64,000 nucleotides of DNA from Candidatus Fermentibacter sp. (GTDB taxonomy: Bacteria; Fermentibacterota; Fermentibacteria; Fermentibacterales; Fermentibacteraceae), in contig JAUCPW010000004.1 in the NCBI GenBank assembly GCA_030373045.1, forward strand, positions 83,981 to 147,980, given 5' to 3'. Shown one piece after another: positions 47,739 to 57,239 of the stretch (within the stretch, counting starts at the first letter, position 1; every line of letters begins with the position of its first letter). A program made the translations under genes and the position numbers. The notes under the pieces are model-generated. The model was not told the origin of the DNA, did no database searches, and saw only the letters and a list, made by a program, of their open reading frames with translations.

Positions 47739-49967
47739 TCAGAAGTCGGTCCCGAACTGGAAATGGGGCTGCCATCCCTGGTCGGGTCCGTCGAAACCGT
47801 ATGCGTAGTCGAGGCCCATGATGCCCAGCATCGGCACCTCGATCCGGAAGCCCAGACCGGCCCCCCTGTTGAGATCTCCGATATCGGCTAGCGACATCGA
47901 GCTCCATGTGTTGCCTGCGTCCATGAAGGCCGCGAGCTGCAGCTGGTCGAGCAGCCTGAGCCGGTATTCGGCCGAGAGGATCAGCATGAACTTGCCGCCC
48001 ACCGTCTCGAATCCCTCGACCGCCCCGATGGTCTCGCTGTCGTATCCCCTGATGCCGTAGAAGCCGGTCCCGCCAAGCTCGAAGAGCTCGTACGCCGGGG
48101 GTGACTCGCCGGCCAGCGAGGCCAGCAGCCCGGTCCTCGCCCTGACCATGAACACGCACTTCCAGATGGAGGGGATGTACCAGCTGCTGTCGAGGAGGTA
48201 CTTCTGATAGCCGATGTTCCCGCCCAGGGCCCCACCCGCGAACTCGGCGATGAACGAGTTCTCCGAGCCCTCGCCGGGGAATACCTGCCTGTCCCTGCTG
48301 TCGCGGACGACCGAGAACCTGACGGAGCTCGTCCACCTCGGCCAATCGGTGTCGTTCAGGCTGTAGTAGTAGCTCGTGGAGTCCTCGGTGATGTTGAAGA
48401 CGTTGGTGCGCTCGAGCAGGTAGCGCACGGAGGCGGAGGTGTAGTCGATCCACGGGAGCACGCGCCCCACCGTCACGGCTCCGCCGGTCCTGGTGCGGTC
48501 GTAGTAGTCCTTGTCGGAGGTCGTGTGGAAGATCTCGCCGCCGAGAGTGAGGGGCGTGTCCCTGAACCACGGTTCGGTGAAGCTCAGTTCGACGTCGTTC
48601 GAGGACTTCGAGAACTGGTAGTTGATCGAGACGCTCTGTCCGCGCCCCAGGAGGTTGGTCTCCCCGAGTTCGAGATAGCCGTTGAACCCGTCGCTCGCTC
48701 CGTAGCCCGCTCCGAACCCGGCCTTCCCGGTGGACTTCTCGGCCACTTCGATGACGAGATCGATGTCCGAGGAGCCGTCGATTGCACGGAAGTCGGGGAC
48801 CACATTGTCGAAATAATTGAGATAGAAGATGTTGCGCAGGCTCCTGACAAGGGCCGTTCTCTGGAACAGGTCGCCCGGGGTGACCCAGAGCTGCCGCCTT
48901 ATCACGTTGTCCATGGTGCGGGTGTTGCCCACTATCTCGATGCGCCTTATGTGGGCCCGCTCGCCTTCGGTCACGTTGAACGTGACGGAGATCTCGCCGG
49001 CCGTGGTGTCCGCGGAGACGGCGGGTTCGACCGAGGCGTAGAAGTAGCCGCGATCCTGGAACTGCTCGTAGATGGCGTCGAGAGTCTGCTCGAAGCGGCT
49101 GACCCGGTACTCCTGTCCCTGCTCCATCCTCACCGTCAGGCCGAGCGTGCTGTCGGGTATGGCCTCGTTCCCCTGGAATGCGACGGGTCCGAAGCGGTAG
49201 AAGCGCCCCTCCGAGACCGTGATGGAGAGGCGGAGGTGCCGCCCGTCCTCCATCGTGCTGCGCTCGACCCCGAGAACCCTTGCGTCCGGGTATCCGTGAT
49301 CCCAGTAGTATCTCTCGATCTTGCCCAGGTCCTCCGCGAGGTCGGACTCCCTCAGGCGTCCCGAGCGCCAGAACGAATCCTGCTTCGTCTTCATCTCGCC
49401 CCTGAGATCGCCGTCGTCGAACACGGTGTTGCCCTCGAACACGATCTCGCCGACCCTGACGTCGGGACCCTCCGTCACATCGAAGACCAGCGCGCACCTG
49501 CCCCCGGCATCGGGCGCGTCCCAGCGGGCGTCTACTGTGGCGAAGTGCCTGTGCTTCTCCGCGAGGAGGGCCAGGATGGTCATCCGTGCGTCCTCGACAT
49601 CCATGAGGGAGACGGTCTGCCCCGGGAAGAGGAACAGCGAGTCCCTCACGTCCTCCTCGTCCATGCAGTCGAGACCCGTGATGGAGAAGTCGCTCAGGAT
49701 CCTGTTCTCCTCGACACTGATCCTCAGGTCGACCAGCCCCGAGGACGAGTCGGCCAGGATCTCGATCGCCGAGAAGTACCCCAGGTTGAAGAGGTTCCTC
49801 AGGCCGTCAGCGGCGGCATCGGACGTGTACGGCATGCCGGTCTGGAGTCCGAAGGTCCGGACGATCAGGGAGTCGGTGACGAAAGCATTGCCCTCGACGC
49901 CTACGCTGCCGATGGTTCCGGCACCGGATGCGGCGGCGGCCGTGATGAGTATGAGGAGAGCCTTCAA
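47739..49967 (-). CDS. bamA: Outer-membrane assembly factor BamA
   Basis: 742 residues from a TTG at 49967 that overlaps the clpC stop as TTGA; it gives a clean signal peptide [16 protein letters not shown]. Five POTRA repeats (for example VRVGEIVFEGNTVFDDGDLR and HIRRIEIVGNTRTMDNVIRR) precede the C-terminal barrel, with the conserved VRDSRD and GTGFYGIRGYDSETIG loops and a final Phe (FQFGTDF). Inserts barrels such as the SprA-like protein. Confidence 0.93.
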   Translation of the reverse strand: MKALLILITAAAASGAGTIGSVGVEGNAFVTDSLIVRTFGLQTGMPYTSDAAADGLRNLFNLGYFSAIEILADSSSGLVDLRISVEENRILSDFSITGLDCMDEEDVRDSLFLFPGQTVSLMDVEDARMTILALLAEKHRHFATVDARWDAPDAGGRCALVFDVTEGPDVRVGEIVFEGNTVFDDGDLRGEMKTKQDSFWRSGRLRESDLAEDLGKIERYYWDHGYPDARVLGVERSTMEDGRHLRLSITVSEGRFYRFGPVAFQGNEAIPDSTLGLTVRMEQGQEYRVSRFEQTLDAIYEQFQDRGYFYASVEPAVSADTTAGEISVTFNVTEGERAHIRRIEIVGNTRTMDNVIRRQLWVTPGDLFQRTALVRSLRNIFYLNYFDNVVPDFRAIDGSSDIDLVIEVAEKSTGKAGFGAGYGASDGFNGYLELGETNLLGRGQSVSINYQFSKSSNDVELSFTEPWFRDTPLTLGGEIFHTTSDKDYYDRTRTGGAVTVGRVLPWIDYTSASVRYLLERTNVFNITEDSTSYYYSLNDTDWPRWTSSVRFSVVRDSRDRQVFPGEGSENSFIAEFAGGALGGNIGYQKYLLDSSWYIPSIWKCVFMVRARTGLLASLAGESPPAYELFELGGTGFYGIRGYDSETIGAVEGFETVGGKFMLILSAEYRLRLLDQLQLAAFMDAGNTWSSMSLADIGDLNRGAGLGFRIEVPMLGIMGLDYAYGFDGPDQGWQPHFQFGTDF

Positions 49968-52420
49968 TTCGATGTTCTGCCTGTTGCCGTGAGTGCCTCC
50001 CGGTCCGTCATTCCGTCCCGGGCCTTCAGGAACAGGAGATGGTCGTCCGCCCTCTCTGCCACTATGTGATCCCCCCTGGTGAACTCGCCCTGGAGGAGAG
50101 CTTCGGTGAGCGGGTCCTCCACGAGTCGCTGTATGGTCCTGCGGAGATGCCTGGCCCCGGAGGACGGGTCGAAACCGCATTCGGCCATCAGCTCCCTGGC
50201 CGACGGGCTCAGGACGAGGTCGATCCCGAACTCCAGAAGCCTGCCCCTGACCTCCTCGAACTGGATCCCGACGATCCCGTCGATCTCCTCCCGTCCGAGC
50301 TGGTTGAAGACGACGATTTCATCGAGCCTGTTGATGAACTCCGGCGAGAAGAACCGCCTCACGCCGTCCATCATCAGATCCCGCTGGCGGCGGTTCCTGT
50401 CGGTGTCGGACTCGTTCGAGAAACCGGGGTGCCCGACGCCCTGGAGCTCCTTCGACGCCAGATTGCTGGTCATTATCAGGATCGTGTTGGAGAAGTCGAC
50501 GTGCCTGCCGTAGCTGTCCGTCATGCATCCGTAGTCCATCACCTGCAGGAGCATGTTGAACAGGTCAGAATGGGCCTTCTCGACCTCGTCGAAGAGCACG
50601 ACCGAGTACGGCCGCCTCCTGATCTTCTCGGTGAGCTGGCCTCCGTCGTCGTAGCCCACATATCCCGGGGGCGCTCCGACCAGCCTGGAGCCCGAGAACT
50701 TCTCCTGGAACTCGGACATGTCGATCCGGATCAGGGCGCTGGTGTCGCCGAACACCTTCTCGGCGATGACCCTTGCGGTCTCGGTCTTGCCGACCCCTGA
50801 GGGGCCCATGAAGAGGAAGGCGCCGGATGGCCGGTGCGGGTCCTTGAGGCCGACCCTGCCCCTCCTGATCGCCCTGGCGATGACTCCGAGGGCTTCGTCC
50901 TGCCCGACGATCCGGGAGGAGAGATGCTTCTCGAGATCCCTGAGATGCGCGAGCTCGCTCTCGGTCATCCTGTTCACGGGGATGCCGGTCATGTCCGACA
51001 CCACCTCGGCCACCAGGTCGACCGTGACGATCCTCCTGTCCTCGGAGGACAGCCATTCGTTCCTCGCGGCGGCCAGGACGGCCTGCTTCTTCTCGACCTC
51101 GAACCGGAGCTTCATGGCCTCCTCGAAGTCGCACATCTCGGTGGCGCGGGTCATGTCCGACTCCATCAGCTCGATCTCGTGTTCGATCTGATCGAGCCCC
51201 GGCGGCATCGCCGATGCCTGGAGCCTGGTCTTGGCGCCGGCCTCGTCCATGACGTCGATCGCCTTGTCCGGCAGGAACCTGCCGCTTATGAACCGGTCGG
51301 CCAGGCTGGCGCAGGCATGCACGGCGTCGGGCAGGAACTCGGCTCCGTGGTGTTCTTCGTACTTGCTCCTGAGGCCGTCGAGGATCTCGACCGTGAGCGC
51401 CACCGTGGGCGGATCGACCGGAACCGGCTGGAATCGCCTCTCGAGGGCGCCGTCCTTCTCGATGCGCCGCCTGTACTCGTCGAGGGTGGTCGCCCCGATG
51501 CACTGGAACTCGCCCCTGGCCAGCGCCGGCTTGAGCAGGTTGGCCGCGTCGATGGCGCCTTCGGCCGCTCCCGCACCGACGATGGAATGTATCTCGTCGA
51601 TGAACAGGATGATGTTGCCGGCTTCGGATATCTCCTTGAGCAGGACCTTGAGCCTCTCCTCGAACTGACCCCTGTACTTGGTGCCGGCGATCACCCCGGC
51701 CATGTCCAGGGCCATCAGCCTCCTGTCGCGGAGGGGCGGCGGCACGCGGCACGAGATGATGAGCTGCGCGAGACCCTCTACGATGGCGGTCTTGCCCACC
51801 CCCGGCTCGCCTATGAGCACCGGGTTGCACTTCTTCCTCCTGCAGAGGACCTGGATGACCCTCGAGATCTCCTTCTCGCGGCCGATGACGGGATCGAGCG
51901 AGTTCTCGCCTGCCATCGCGGTGAGGTCGCGGCAGAAGAACTCGAGGGCGGACGTGGATTCCTCCTCGGACTTCTCCTCCCTTCCGCGGGGCAGGTTCTG
52001 GAGTTCGGTGACCGCGCGGTCGAGCAGCACTCCCCGCTCGCGGAGGAGGTTCGCGGCCATGCAGCTGGATACGGCGATGAGCCCCAGCAGGATGTGCTCG
52101 GTCCCGACCGTCTGGTGGTTCATCAGGCTCGACTGCCTGTTGGCCTCGTGGAGGACCAGCCGGGCCTTGGTAGTCCAGCCGACCTCGTGCGTGGGGATCG
52201 TTATCCCCGACGGCTTCCTGATGTAGCTCTCGAGGCGGACCCTCAACTCGGACGTGTTGACGCCGAGGGCATGCAGTATGGAGATGGCGGTGGAACCCCT
52301 GACGGAGAGCAGGCCGAAGAGCATGTGCTCGGAACCGACCTTGGCCTGCCCGTACTTGCTGGCCTCGGTGCGCGCTATGTTGATCGCCGCCCTGGCTCTC
52401 TCGCTGTACTGCTCGGGCAA
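49964..52420 (-). CDS. clpC: ClpC-type AAA+ chaperone/protease ATPase
   Basis: 818 residues from TTG 52420 with GGAGG six bases before. Two Clp-N repeats (residues 1-145), first AAA+ with GEPGVGKT and [20 protein letters not shown], a short middle coiled-coil of about 40 residues ([23 protein letters not shown]-like), second AAA+ with [12 protein letters not shown] and [13 protein letters not shown]. The short middle domain says ClpC rather than ClpB. Unfolds proteins for ClpP (not in this window). Its place between lolD and bamA is unusual and may mark a role in envelope quality control. Confidence 0.9.
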   Translation of the reverse strand: MPEQYSERARAAINIARTEASKYGQAKVGSEHMLFGLLSVRGSTAISILHALGVNTSELRVRLESYIRKPSGITIPTHEVGWTTKARLVLHEANRQSSLMNHQTVGTEHILLGLIAVSSCMAANLLRERGVLLDRAVTELQNLPRGREEKSEEESTSALEFFCRDLTAMAGENSLDPVIGREKEISRVIQVLCRRKKCNPVLIGEPGVGKTAIVEGLAQLIISCRVPPPLRDRRLMALDMAGVIAGTKYRGQFEERLKVLLKEISEAGNIILFIDEIHSIVGAGAAEGAIDAANLLKPALARGEFQCIGATTLDEYRRRIEKDGALERRFQPVPVDPPTVALTVEILDGLRSKYEEHHGAEFLPDAVHACASLADRFISGRFLPDKAIDVMDEAGAKTRLQASAMPPGLDQIEHEIELMESDMTRATEMCDFEEAMKLRFEVEKKQAVLAAARNEWLSSEDRRIVTVDLVAEVVSDMTGIPVNRMTESELAHLRDLEKHLSSRIVGQDEALGVIARAIRRGRVGLKDPHRPSGAFLFMGPSGVGKTETARVIAEKVFGDTSALIRIDMSEFQEKFSGSRLVGAPPGYVGYDDGGQLTEKIRRRPYSVVLFDEVEKAHSDLFNMLLQVMDYGCMTDSYGRHVDFSNTILIMTSNLASKELQGVGHPGFSNESDTDRNRRQRDLMMDGVRRFFSPEFINRLDEIVVFNQLGREEIDGIVGIQFEEVRGRLLEFGIDLVLSPSARELMAECGFDPSSGARHLRRTIQRLVEDPLTEALLQGEFTRGDHIVAERADDHLLFLKARDGMTDREALTATGRTSN

Positions 52421-52530
52421 TCGATACCTCCGTGGAATCGTGGCTGTCTACTGAATATACTGGCAACGCGCCCAGGGGTTCCTGCCTGCAGCGCGGGGAT
52501 GATACCCGGTACCGCCCTGGCCGGGCAAAC

Positions 52531-53217
52531 TCAGCCTTCCCGGATCAGCAGCCCCGATGCCAGCCGGTAGGCCCTGTCCGACCCCGCGGCGAGAGCAGCG
52601 GAATGCGTGGCGAGGACGAAGGCCTGTCCGTGATCATGCGCGAGCTGCCCGATCAGGTCCCTCAGCCTCTCGCCGTTCACTGGATCGAGATTGCCGGTGG
52701 GTTCGTCGGCAAGGACCACGTCCGGCCGTGCCACCAGGGCCCTGGCTATGGCCGCCCTCTGCCTCTCGCCGCCCGAGATCTTCGAGGGGAACCTGCCGGT
52801 CAGACCTTCGAGCCCCACCTCGCGGAGGATCGCCGACGCTGCATCCTCGGCCTCTGCTTTCGCCCTTCCCGCTATCAGGAGAGGGATCGCGACGTTCTCG
52901 AGGACCGTGAACTCCTCCATGAGGTGATGGAACTGGAACACGAACCCGAGTCTCCTGTTCCGGAGCGCCGCCCTTCCGCCCTCCGGGGAGAGCCAGGCAT
53001 CGACGCCGCCTATCAGGACCGAACCGGAATCGGGGGGTTCCAGGACACCCAGGATGTTCAGGAGCGTGCTCTTCCCCGAGCCGCTCGGGCCGGTGACCGC
53101 CACGATCTCGCCGGGGGCGGCCTCGAAGTCGATCCCGCGAAGCACCTCGAGCACCGCGCCGCTCTCGCGGTAGGACTTCCTGATCCCCCTGCAGGAGAGG
53201 GCCGGCGCATCACTCAT
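52531..53217 (-). CDS. lolD: Lipoprotein-release ABC transporter ATPase LolD
   Basis: 228 residues. Walker A GPSGSGKST, signature ISGGERQRAAIARAL, Walker B VVLADEPTGNLD, and the LolD/MacB family FQFHHLMEEFTVLENVAIPL. Supplies energy to the LolC/E-type permease, whose end it overlaps by 8 bases, to release lipoproteins from the inner membrane. Could also serve a MacB-like pump, but its neighbours favour Lol. Confidence 0.9.
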   Translation of the reverse strand: MSDAPALSCRGIRKSYRESGAVLEVLRGIDFEAAPGEIVAVTGPSGSGKSTLLNILGVLEPPDSGSVLIGGVDAWLSPEGGRAALRNRRLGFVFQFHHLMEEFTVLENVAIPLLIAGRAKAEAEDAASAILREVGLEGLTGRFPSKISGGERQRAAIARALVARPDVVLADEPTGNLDPVNGERLRDLIGQLAHDHGQAFVLATHSAALAAGSDRAYRLASGLLIREG

Positions 53218-54457
53218 GCCGCACGCATTCCGCGGGGGGGACGGACAGGGCCGAGGCCGCCGGGAGTGCCGACGCGGCCAGGCAGGCCGCGATCGTGGCG
53301 CCCATGGTGAGCAGCCAGGCGCCCGGATCGACCCTGGCGACGAGAGTGTCCACCCAGTAGACAGAATCCTCCAGGTGCAGGGGGACGAGCCTGTTGACAG
53401 CGAGGATCGCGAGGGCCGCGAATGCGGAACCCGCCAGGCAGCCGGACACGCCCAGGATGAGACCCTGGAAGAAGCCGATCCCCAGGATGTGGCCCGGGGT
53501 GGCGCCCATCGCCCTCAGGACGCCCGTGTCCCTGCGATGCTCCAGCGCGATCATCGCAAGCGCGCTCGACAGGTTCAGCAGGGCAACGACGGTGATCAGG
53601 GCGAGCACCACCGTCATGCCGAACCGTTCCAGCCCGAAGGCCCGGAAGAGGTTCTCGTGCCGGGTCAGGAAGGCCTCGGCCTCCATGAACCTGTCGTATC
53701 TCGAATCCACGTATTCGGACCTGAGGGAGGCGGACAGGGCCGCAGAGGACTCCACCGCGTCGGCGCCGGGATCCAGCGAGACGCCGGCGGCGGAGAAGCG
53801 GCCGGCGGTTCCGTAGAGCGCTCCCGCGGTGCCGAGGCTCACGACCGCGAGGCCGGAATTGTACTCGGCGAGCCCGAAGTCACGGACGCTTGCCACCCGG
53901 ACGGAAACTATGGTATCGACGACGGCATGGCCGGAGGATGTGATGTCCACCGTTTCGGTCGAGGCTATCCTGATGCTGTCGCCTTCGAGGACGGAGAGCC
54001 TGGCGGCCAGCTCCGACCCAAGGACGGCCTCGCTGCCCGAGGCTGGAAGGCCTTCGGAGAGCGAGGAGACGCCCCTCTCGGCAACGGGATCGACCGCCCG
54101 GACCAGTATGCCCGCCACGGAACCGCCCTCGCCGGAGGCGACTGCGGCCTTCTCGAGATAGGGCGACACCGAACCGAGGCCGGGTGTGGAGGCGGCGAGA
54201 GCCCTGACGAGATCGACGTCCCGCCCGGTCAGGTATCCTCCTCCCGGCGCCGTGACTATCAGCGCGGGATTGGCCATGGACAGGAAGTCCATGATGGATC
54301 CCTGGAAGCCGTTCATGAACGCGTCGAGCAGGAGTAGCGCGGCTACGCCGATCGCGATGCCGGAGATCGAGAGGATGGACACCATCCTGACCACCCCGGA
54401 ATGGGCGCGGCTCCATATCTGCCGGAAAGCCACGGGCGGCACGACGGGACAGCTCAA
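53210..54457 (-). CDS. Lipoprotein-release permease LolC/LolE-type
   Basis: 415 residues from a TTG at 54457, overlapping the lysS stop as TTGA. N-terminal helix (VSILSISGIAIGVAALLLL), a large periplasmic domain (about 50-270), and three C-terminal helices with the FtsX core LALITVVALLNLSSALAMIA and HRRDTGVLRAMGATPGHI. Only one such permease gene is seen, so it may form a homodimer or pair with one elsewhere. Confidence 0.88.
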   Translation of the reverse strand: MSCPVVPPVAFRQIWSRAHSGVVRMVSILSISGIAIGVAALLLLDAFMNGFQGSIMDFLSMANPALIVTAPGGGYLTGRDVDLVRALAASTPGLGSVSPYLEKAAVASGEGGSVAGILVRAVDPVAERGVSSLSEGLPASGSEAVLGSELAARLSVLEGDSIRIASTETVDITSSGHAVVDTIVSVRVASVRDFGLAEYNSGLAVVSLGTAGALYGTAGRFSAAGVSLDPGADAVESSAALSASLRSEYVDSRYDRFMEAEAFLTRHENLFRAFGLERFGMTVVLALITVVALLNLSSALAMIALEHRRDTGVLRAMGATPGHILGIGFFQGLILGVSGCLAGSAFAALAILAVNRLVPLHLEDSVYWVDTLVARVDPGAWLLTMGATIAACLAASALPAASALSVPPAECVRHE

Positions 54458-55920
54458 CGGAGACGCCTGAGCTGGGGGAACAGGATGACGTCCCTGATCG
54501 AGGATGCGTCGGTGAGCACCATTGCGAGACGGTCGACCCCGACCCCGAGACCGCCCGCGGGCGGCATGCCGATCTCGAGGGCATGGAGGAAGTCCTCGTC
54601 GACCTCGCCCATGCGCTCGGACGAACCCGACGCCTGTTCCTGGAGGATGGCCCTCTGCAGTACGGGATCGTTCTGCTCGCTGAAGGCGTTGCCCATCTCC
54701 AGCCCGGCGATGAACGGCTCGAACCTCTCGGTGATGCCCGGGCAGCCGGGCTTCGGCTTGGCAAGCGGCGAGAGGAACTGCGGATAGTCGAGCACGAACG
54801 TGGGCTGGACGAGCCCGGAAGTGACGTAGTGGTCGAACAGCTTGTCGATCAGGGACTCCCTGTCGGCAGCCCCTGGAGCCGTCCCCAGATCGTCGCAGCG
54901 CTTCCTGAGGGCTCCGGGCTCCCAGGAGAAGAAGTCCTCTCCGCTCGCGTCCCTGAGCGAGTCGACGAATCCGACCCGTGCGAAGGGGGCCCGGAGGCAG
55001 ATCCTGTGGCCCCTGAAGGCCACCTCCATGCCGGTACCGGCCGCCTCGGCCGCCTCCCCCACCATCTCCTCGAAGCGGGTCATCATCGTGCCGTAGTCGC
55101 CGTAGGCCTCGTAGAGCTCGAGCTGGGTGAACTCCGGCGAGTGGGTCCTGTCGATCCCCTCGTTCCTGAAGTCCTTCCCGAGTTCGTACACCCTGTCGAT
55201 GCCGCCCGCGAGAAGCCGCTTCAGGTACAGCTCCGTGGCGATCCGCAGGTAGAACCTCTCGCCGAGATGGACGTACTCGGTGGTGAAGGGCTCGGCAGAA
55301 GCCCCGCCGTAGAGGGGCTGGAGCACCGGGGTCTCCGCCTCGACGAAACCGTTCCGGTCGAGGTAGGACCGGAGCGCGGTCACGATCCTCGAGCGGGCCA
55401 GCGCCCTGGCCCTGCTCGCGGGGTTGACCAGCAGATCCATGGTCCTGTGCCTGTACATCAGTTCGGTGTCGGCCAGGGCGTCGAAGGTCCTGCCCTCGGC
55501 GTCCGTCTTCACCACCGGCAGCGGCCTGAGGCTCTTGCAGAGCAGTTCCATCTCCTGGACGTCGACCGTCAGCTCTCCCGTCCTGGTGCGGAAGACGCCT
55601 CCGGACACCCTGACGATGTCACCGAGGTCGAGGAGGCCGGCCAGGGTCCACACGGCCCCGGGGAGCCTGTCCTTCCTGAAATACGCCTGGATGGACGCCC
55701 CTTCGCTCCAGATGTCGACGAAGAGGGCCTTGCCGTGCTCGCGCCGTGCCCTTATCCTGCCGGCGGTCGACACCGGACCAGGGGTTTCCCCTGCCTGCAC
55801 CACCGACGCGACGGGTGTGACGGGGCCGGTCCTGGGAGGATACGGGTCCAGGCCCAGAACATCCCTTACCTCGACGAGCTTGGCCCGCCTGATGTCCATC
55901 TGGTCGCCCTGTTCGATCAT
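54454..55920 (-). CDS. lysS: Lysyl-tRNA synthetase, class II
   Basis: 488 residues from ATG 55920, overlapping the prfB stop as TGATG. OB-fold anticodon domain (VSTAGRIRARREHGKALFVD), then class II core: motif 1 region RSRIVTALRSYLDRNGFVEAETPVL, motif 2 KDFRNEGIDRTHSPEFTQLE, motif 3 GLGVGVDRLAMVLT. prfB-lysS is a common pairing in bacteria. Confidence 0.95.
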   Translation of the reverse strand: MIEQGDQMDIRRAKLVEVRDVLGLDPYPPRTGPVTPVASVVQAGETPGPVSTAGRIRARREHGKALFVDIWSEGASIQAYFRKDRLPGAVWTLAGLLDLGDIVRVSGGVFRTRTGELTVDVQEMELLCKSLRPLPVVKTDAEGRTFDALADTELMYRHRTMDLLVNPASRARALARSRIVTALRSYLDRNGFVEAETPVLQPLYGGASAEPFTTEYVHLGERFYLRIATELYLKRLLAGGIDRVYELGKDFRNEGIDRTHSPEFTQLELYEAYGDYGTMMTRFEEMVGEAAEAAGTGMEVAFRGHRICLRAPFARVGFVDSLRDASGEDFFSWEPGALRKRCDDLGTAPGAADRESLIDKLFDHYVTSGLVQPTFVLDYPQFLSPLAKPKPGCPGITERFEPFIAGLEMGNAFSEQNDPVLQRAILQEQASGSSERMGEVDEDFLHALEIGMPPAGGLGVGVDRLAMVLTDASSIRDVILFPQLRRLR

Positions 55921-57018
55921 CACCTGCCCCCCGTCCGCAGATACTCCTCTATGAAGGCCTGGATGTCGCCGGCCAGGAACCCGTCCACGTCCGATGTCTC
56001 CATGCCCGTCCTGTGGTCCTTCACCATCTGGTACGGCTGAAGGACGTACGATCTGATCTGGTTGCCCCACGAGACGTCCTTCTTCGTGCTCTCGAGCTCG
56101 TCCTTCTCCGCCCTGCGCTTCTCCTCCTCGAGCTCGTACAGCCTCGACCTCAGGATCCTCATGGCGACCTCGCGGTTCCGGTGCTGCGACCTCTCGTCCT
56201 GGCACGTCACGACTATCCCGCTCGGGATGTGGGTGATCCTGATCGCGGAGGAGGTCTTGTTCACGTGCTGCCCTCCCGCCCCGCTGGAACGGTAGGTGTC
56301 GACGCGCAGATCCTCGTCCCTGATCTCGATGTCGATGCTCTCGTCGACCTCGGGCAGGGCGAACACGGATGCGAAACTGGTGTGGCGCCTGTGGTTCTGG
56401 TCGAAGGGCGAACGCCTCACGAGCCGGTGGATCCCGCTCTCGGCCAGGAGATAACCGTAGGCGAAGGGCCCCTTCACCGAGATGACCGCCTCGCGGATCC
56501 CGGCCTCCTCGCCGGGCTGGAGGTTGAGCATCTCGGTCTCGAACCCCATCTTCTCGGCCCAGCGGACGTACATGCCCATGAGCATCTCCGCCCAGTCCTG
56601 GCTGTCTATCCCACCGGCCCCGGGCCGCACCGTGAGGATCGCATCCTTCCGGTCATCCTTGCCCGAGAGCATGCTGCGGAAGACGAGGACTCCGCATTCG
56701 GCCTCGAGGGTCTCCAGCCGGCGGACCGTATCCTGCGCCAGTTCCTCGTCGGGCTCCTGCTCGAGCAGCTCCAGCGCCACCTCGACGTCCTCGAGCTGCC
56801 TCCGCAGAGCCCTTACCGGCGCTGTCCAGGCCTGTATCTCCTTGAGTTCTGATATGATCGCCAGCGCCTTCTTCCTGTCGTCCCAGAACCCCTGGTCCGC
56901 CATGGCGCGGCCTATCTCCTCCTCGCGGACGCTCATCGCATCGAGGTCAAAGGCCCTCCCTGAGCTTGTCGAGCTGCCCTGTCAGCGCCGTGATCCTGTC
57001 CTGGGTGTCCGATGCCAT
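55920..57018 (-). CDS. prfB: Peptide chain release factor 2, with programmed +1 frameshift
   Basis: Translated in two parts: ATG 57018 to CTT (56952-56950), then after skipping one base (56949) from GAC (56948) to the stop at 55920, for 365 residues, the same length as E. coli RF2. The in-frame TGA is codon 24. Motifs: SPF in RRSPFDQNHRRHTSF for UGA recognition, and GAGGQHVNK for peptide release. A TTGTCC-N17-GATAAA promoter lies upstream. First gene of the long leftward operon. The frameshift lets RF2 control its own level. Confidence 0.95.
56946..56961 (-). promoter_or_regulatory. prfB programmed frameshift site
   Basis: Minus-strand AGGGAGGGC followed by CTTTGAC. The purine run acts as an internal Shine-Dalgarno, and CUU-UGA-C is the classic slip site at which ribosomes move +1 when RF2 is scarce. 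Confidence 0.93.
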
Positions 57019-57052
57019 CCCGTCACAATCCCTTCAGGCGTAAATCGCTTCG

Positions 57053-57081
57053 TTTATCGCAAAAGCAGGGCGCAGGGACAA
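57053..57081 (-). promoter_or_regulatory. Sigma-70-type promoter of the prfB operon
   Basis: Minus-strand TTGTCC (57081-57076), 17-base spacer, GATAAA (57058-57053), about 35 bases before the prfB ATG. Confidence 0.45.
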
Positions 57082-57239
57082 GGGCCGCCGGGATGGAACC
57101 GGATATCCCGGGGTACCGCTTCTATTTGCGGGGTGGCGGGCTCACCGGTGCCTCGGCCGTACGGATCGAGTATTATCGAGGATTCGATCTGTCGGTTGTC
57201 ATGGCCGCGCACTCCGCGGCGACCAGGAAGGATGGACTG

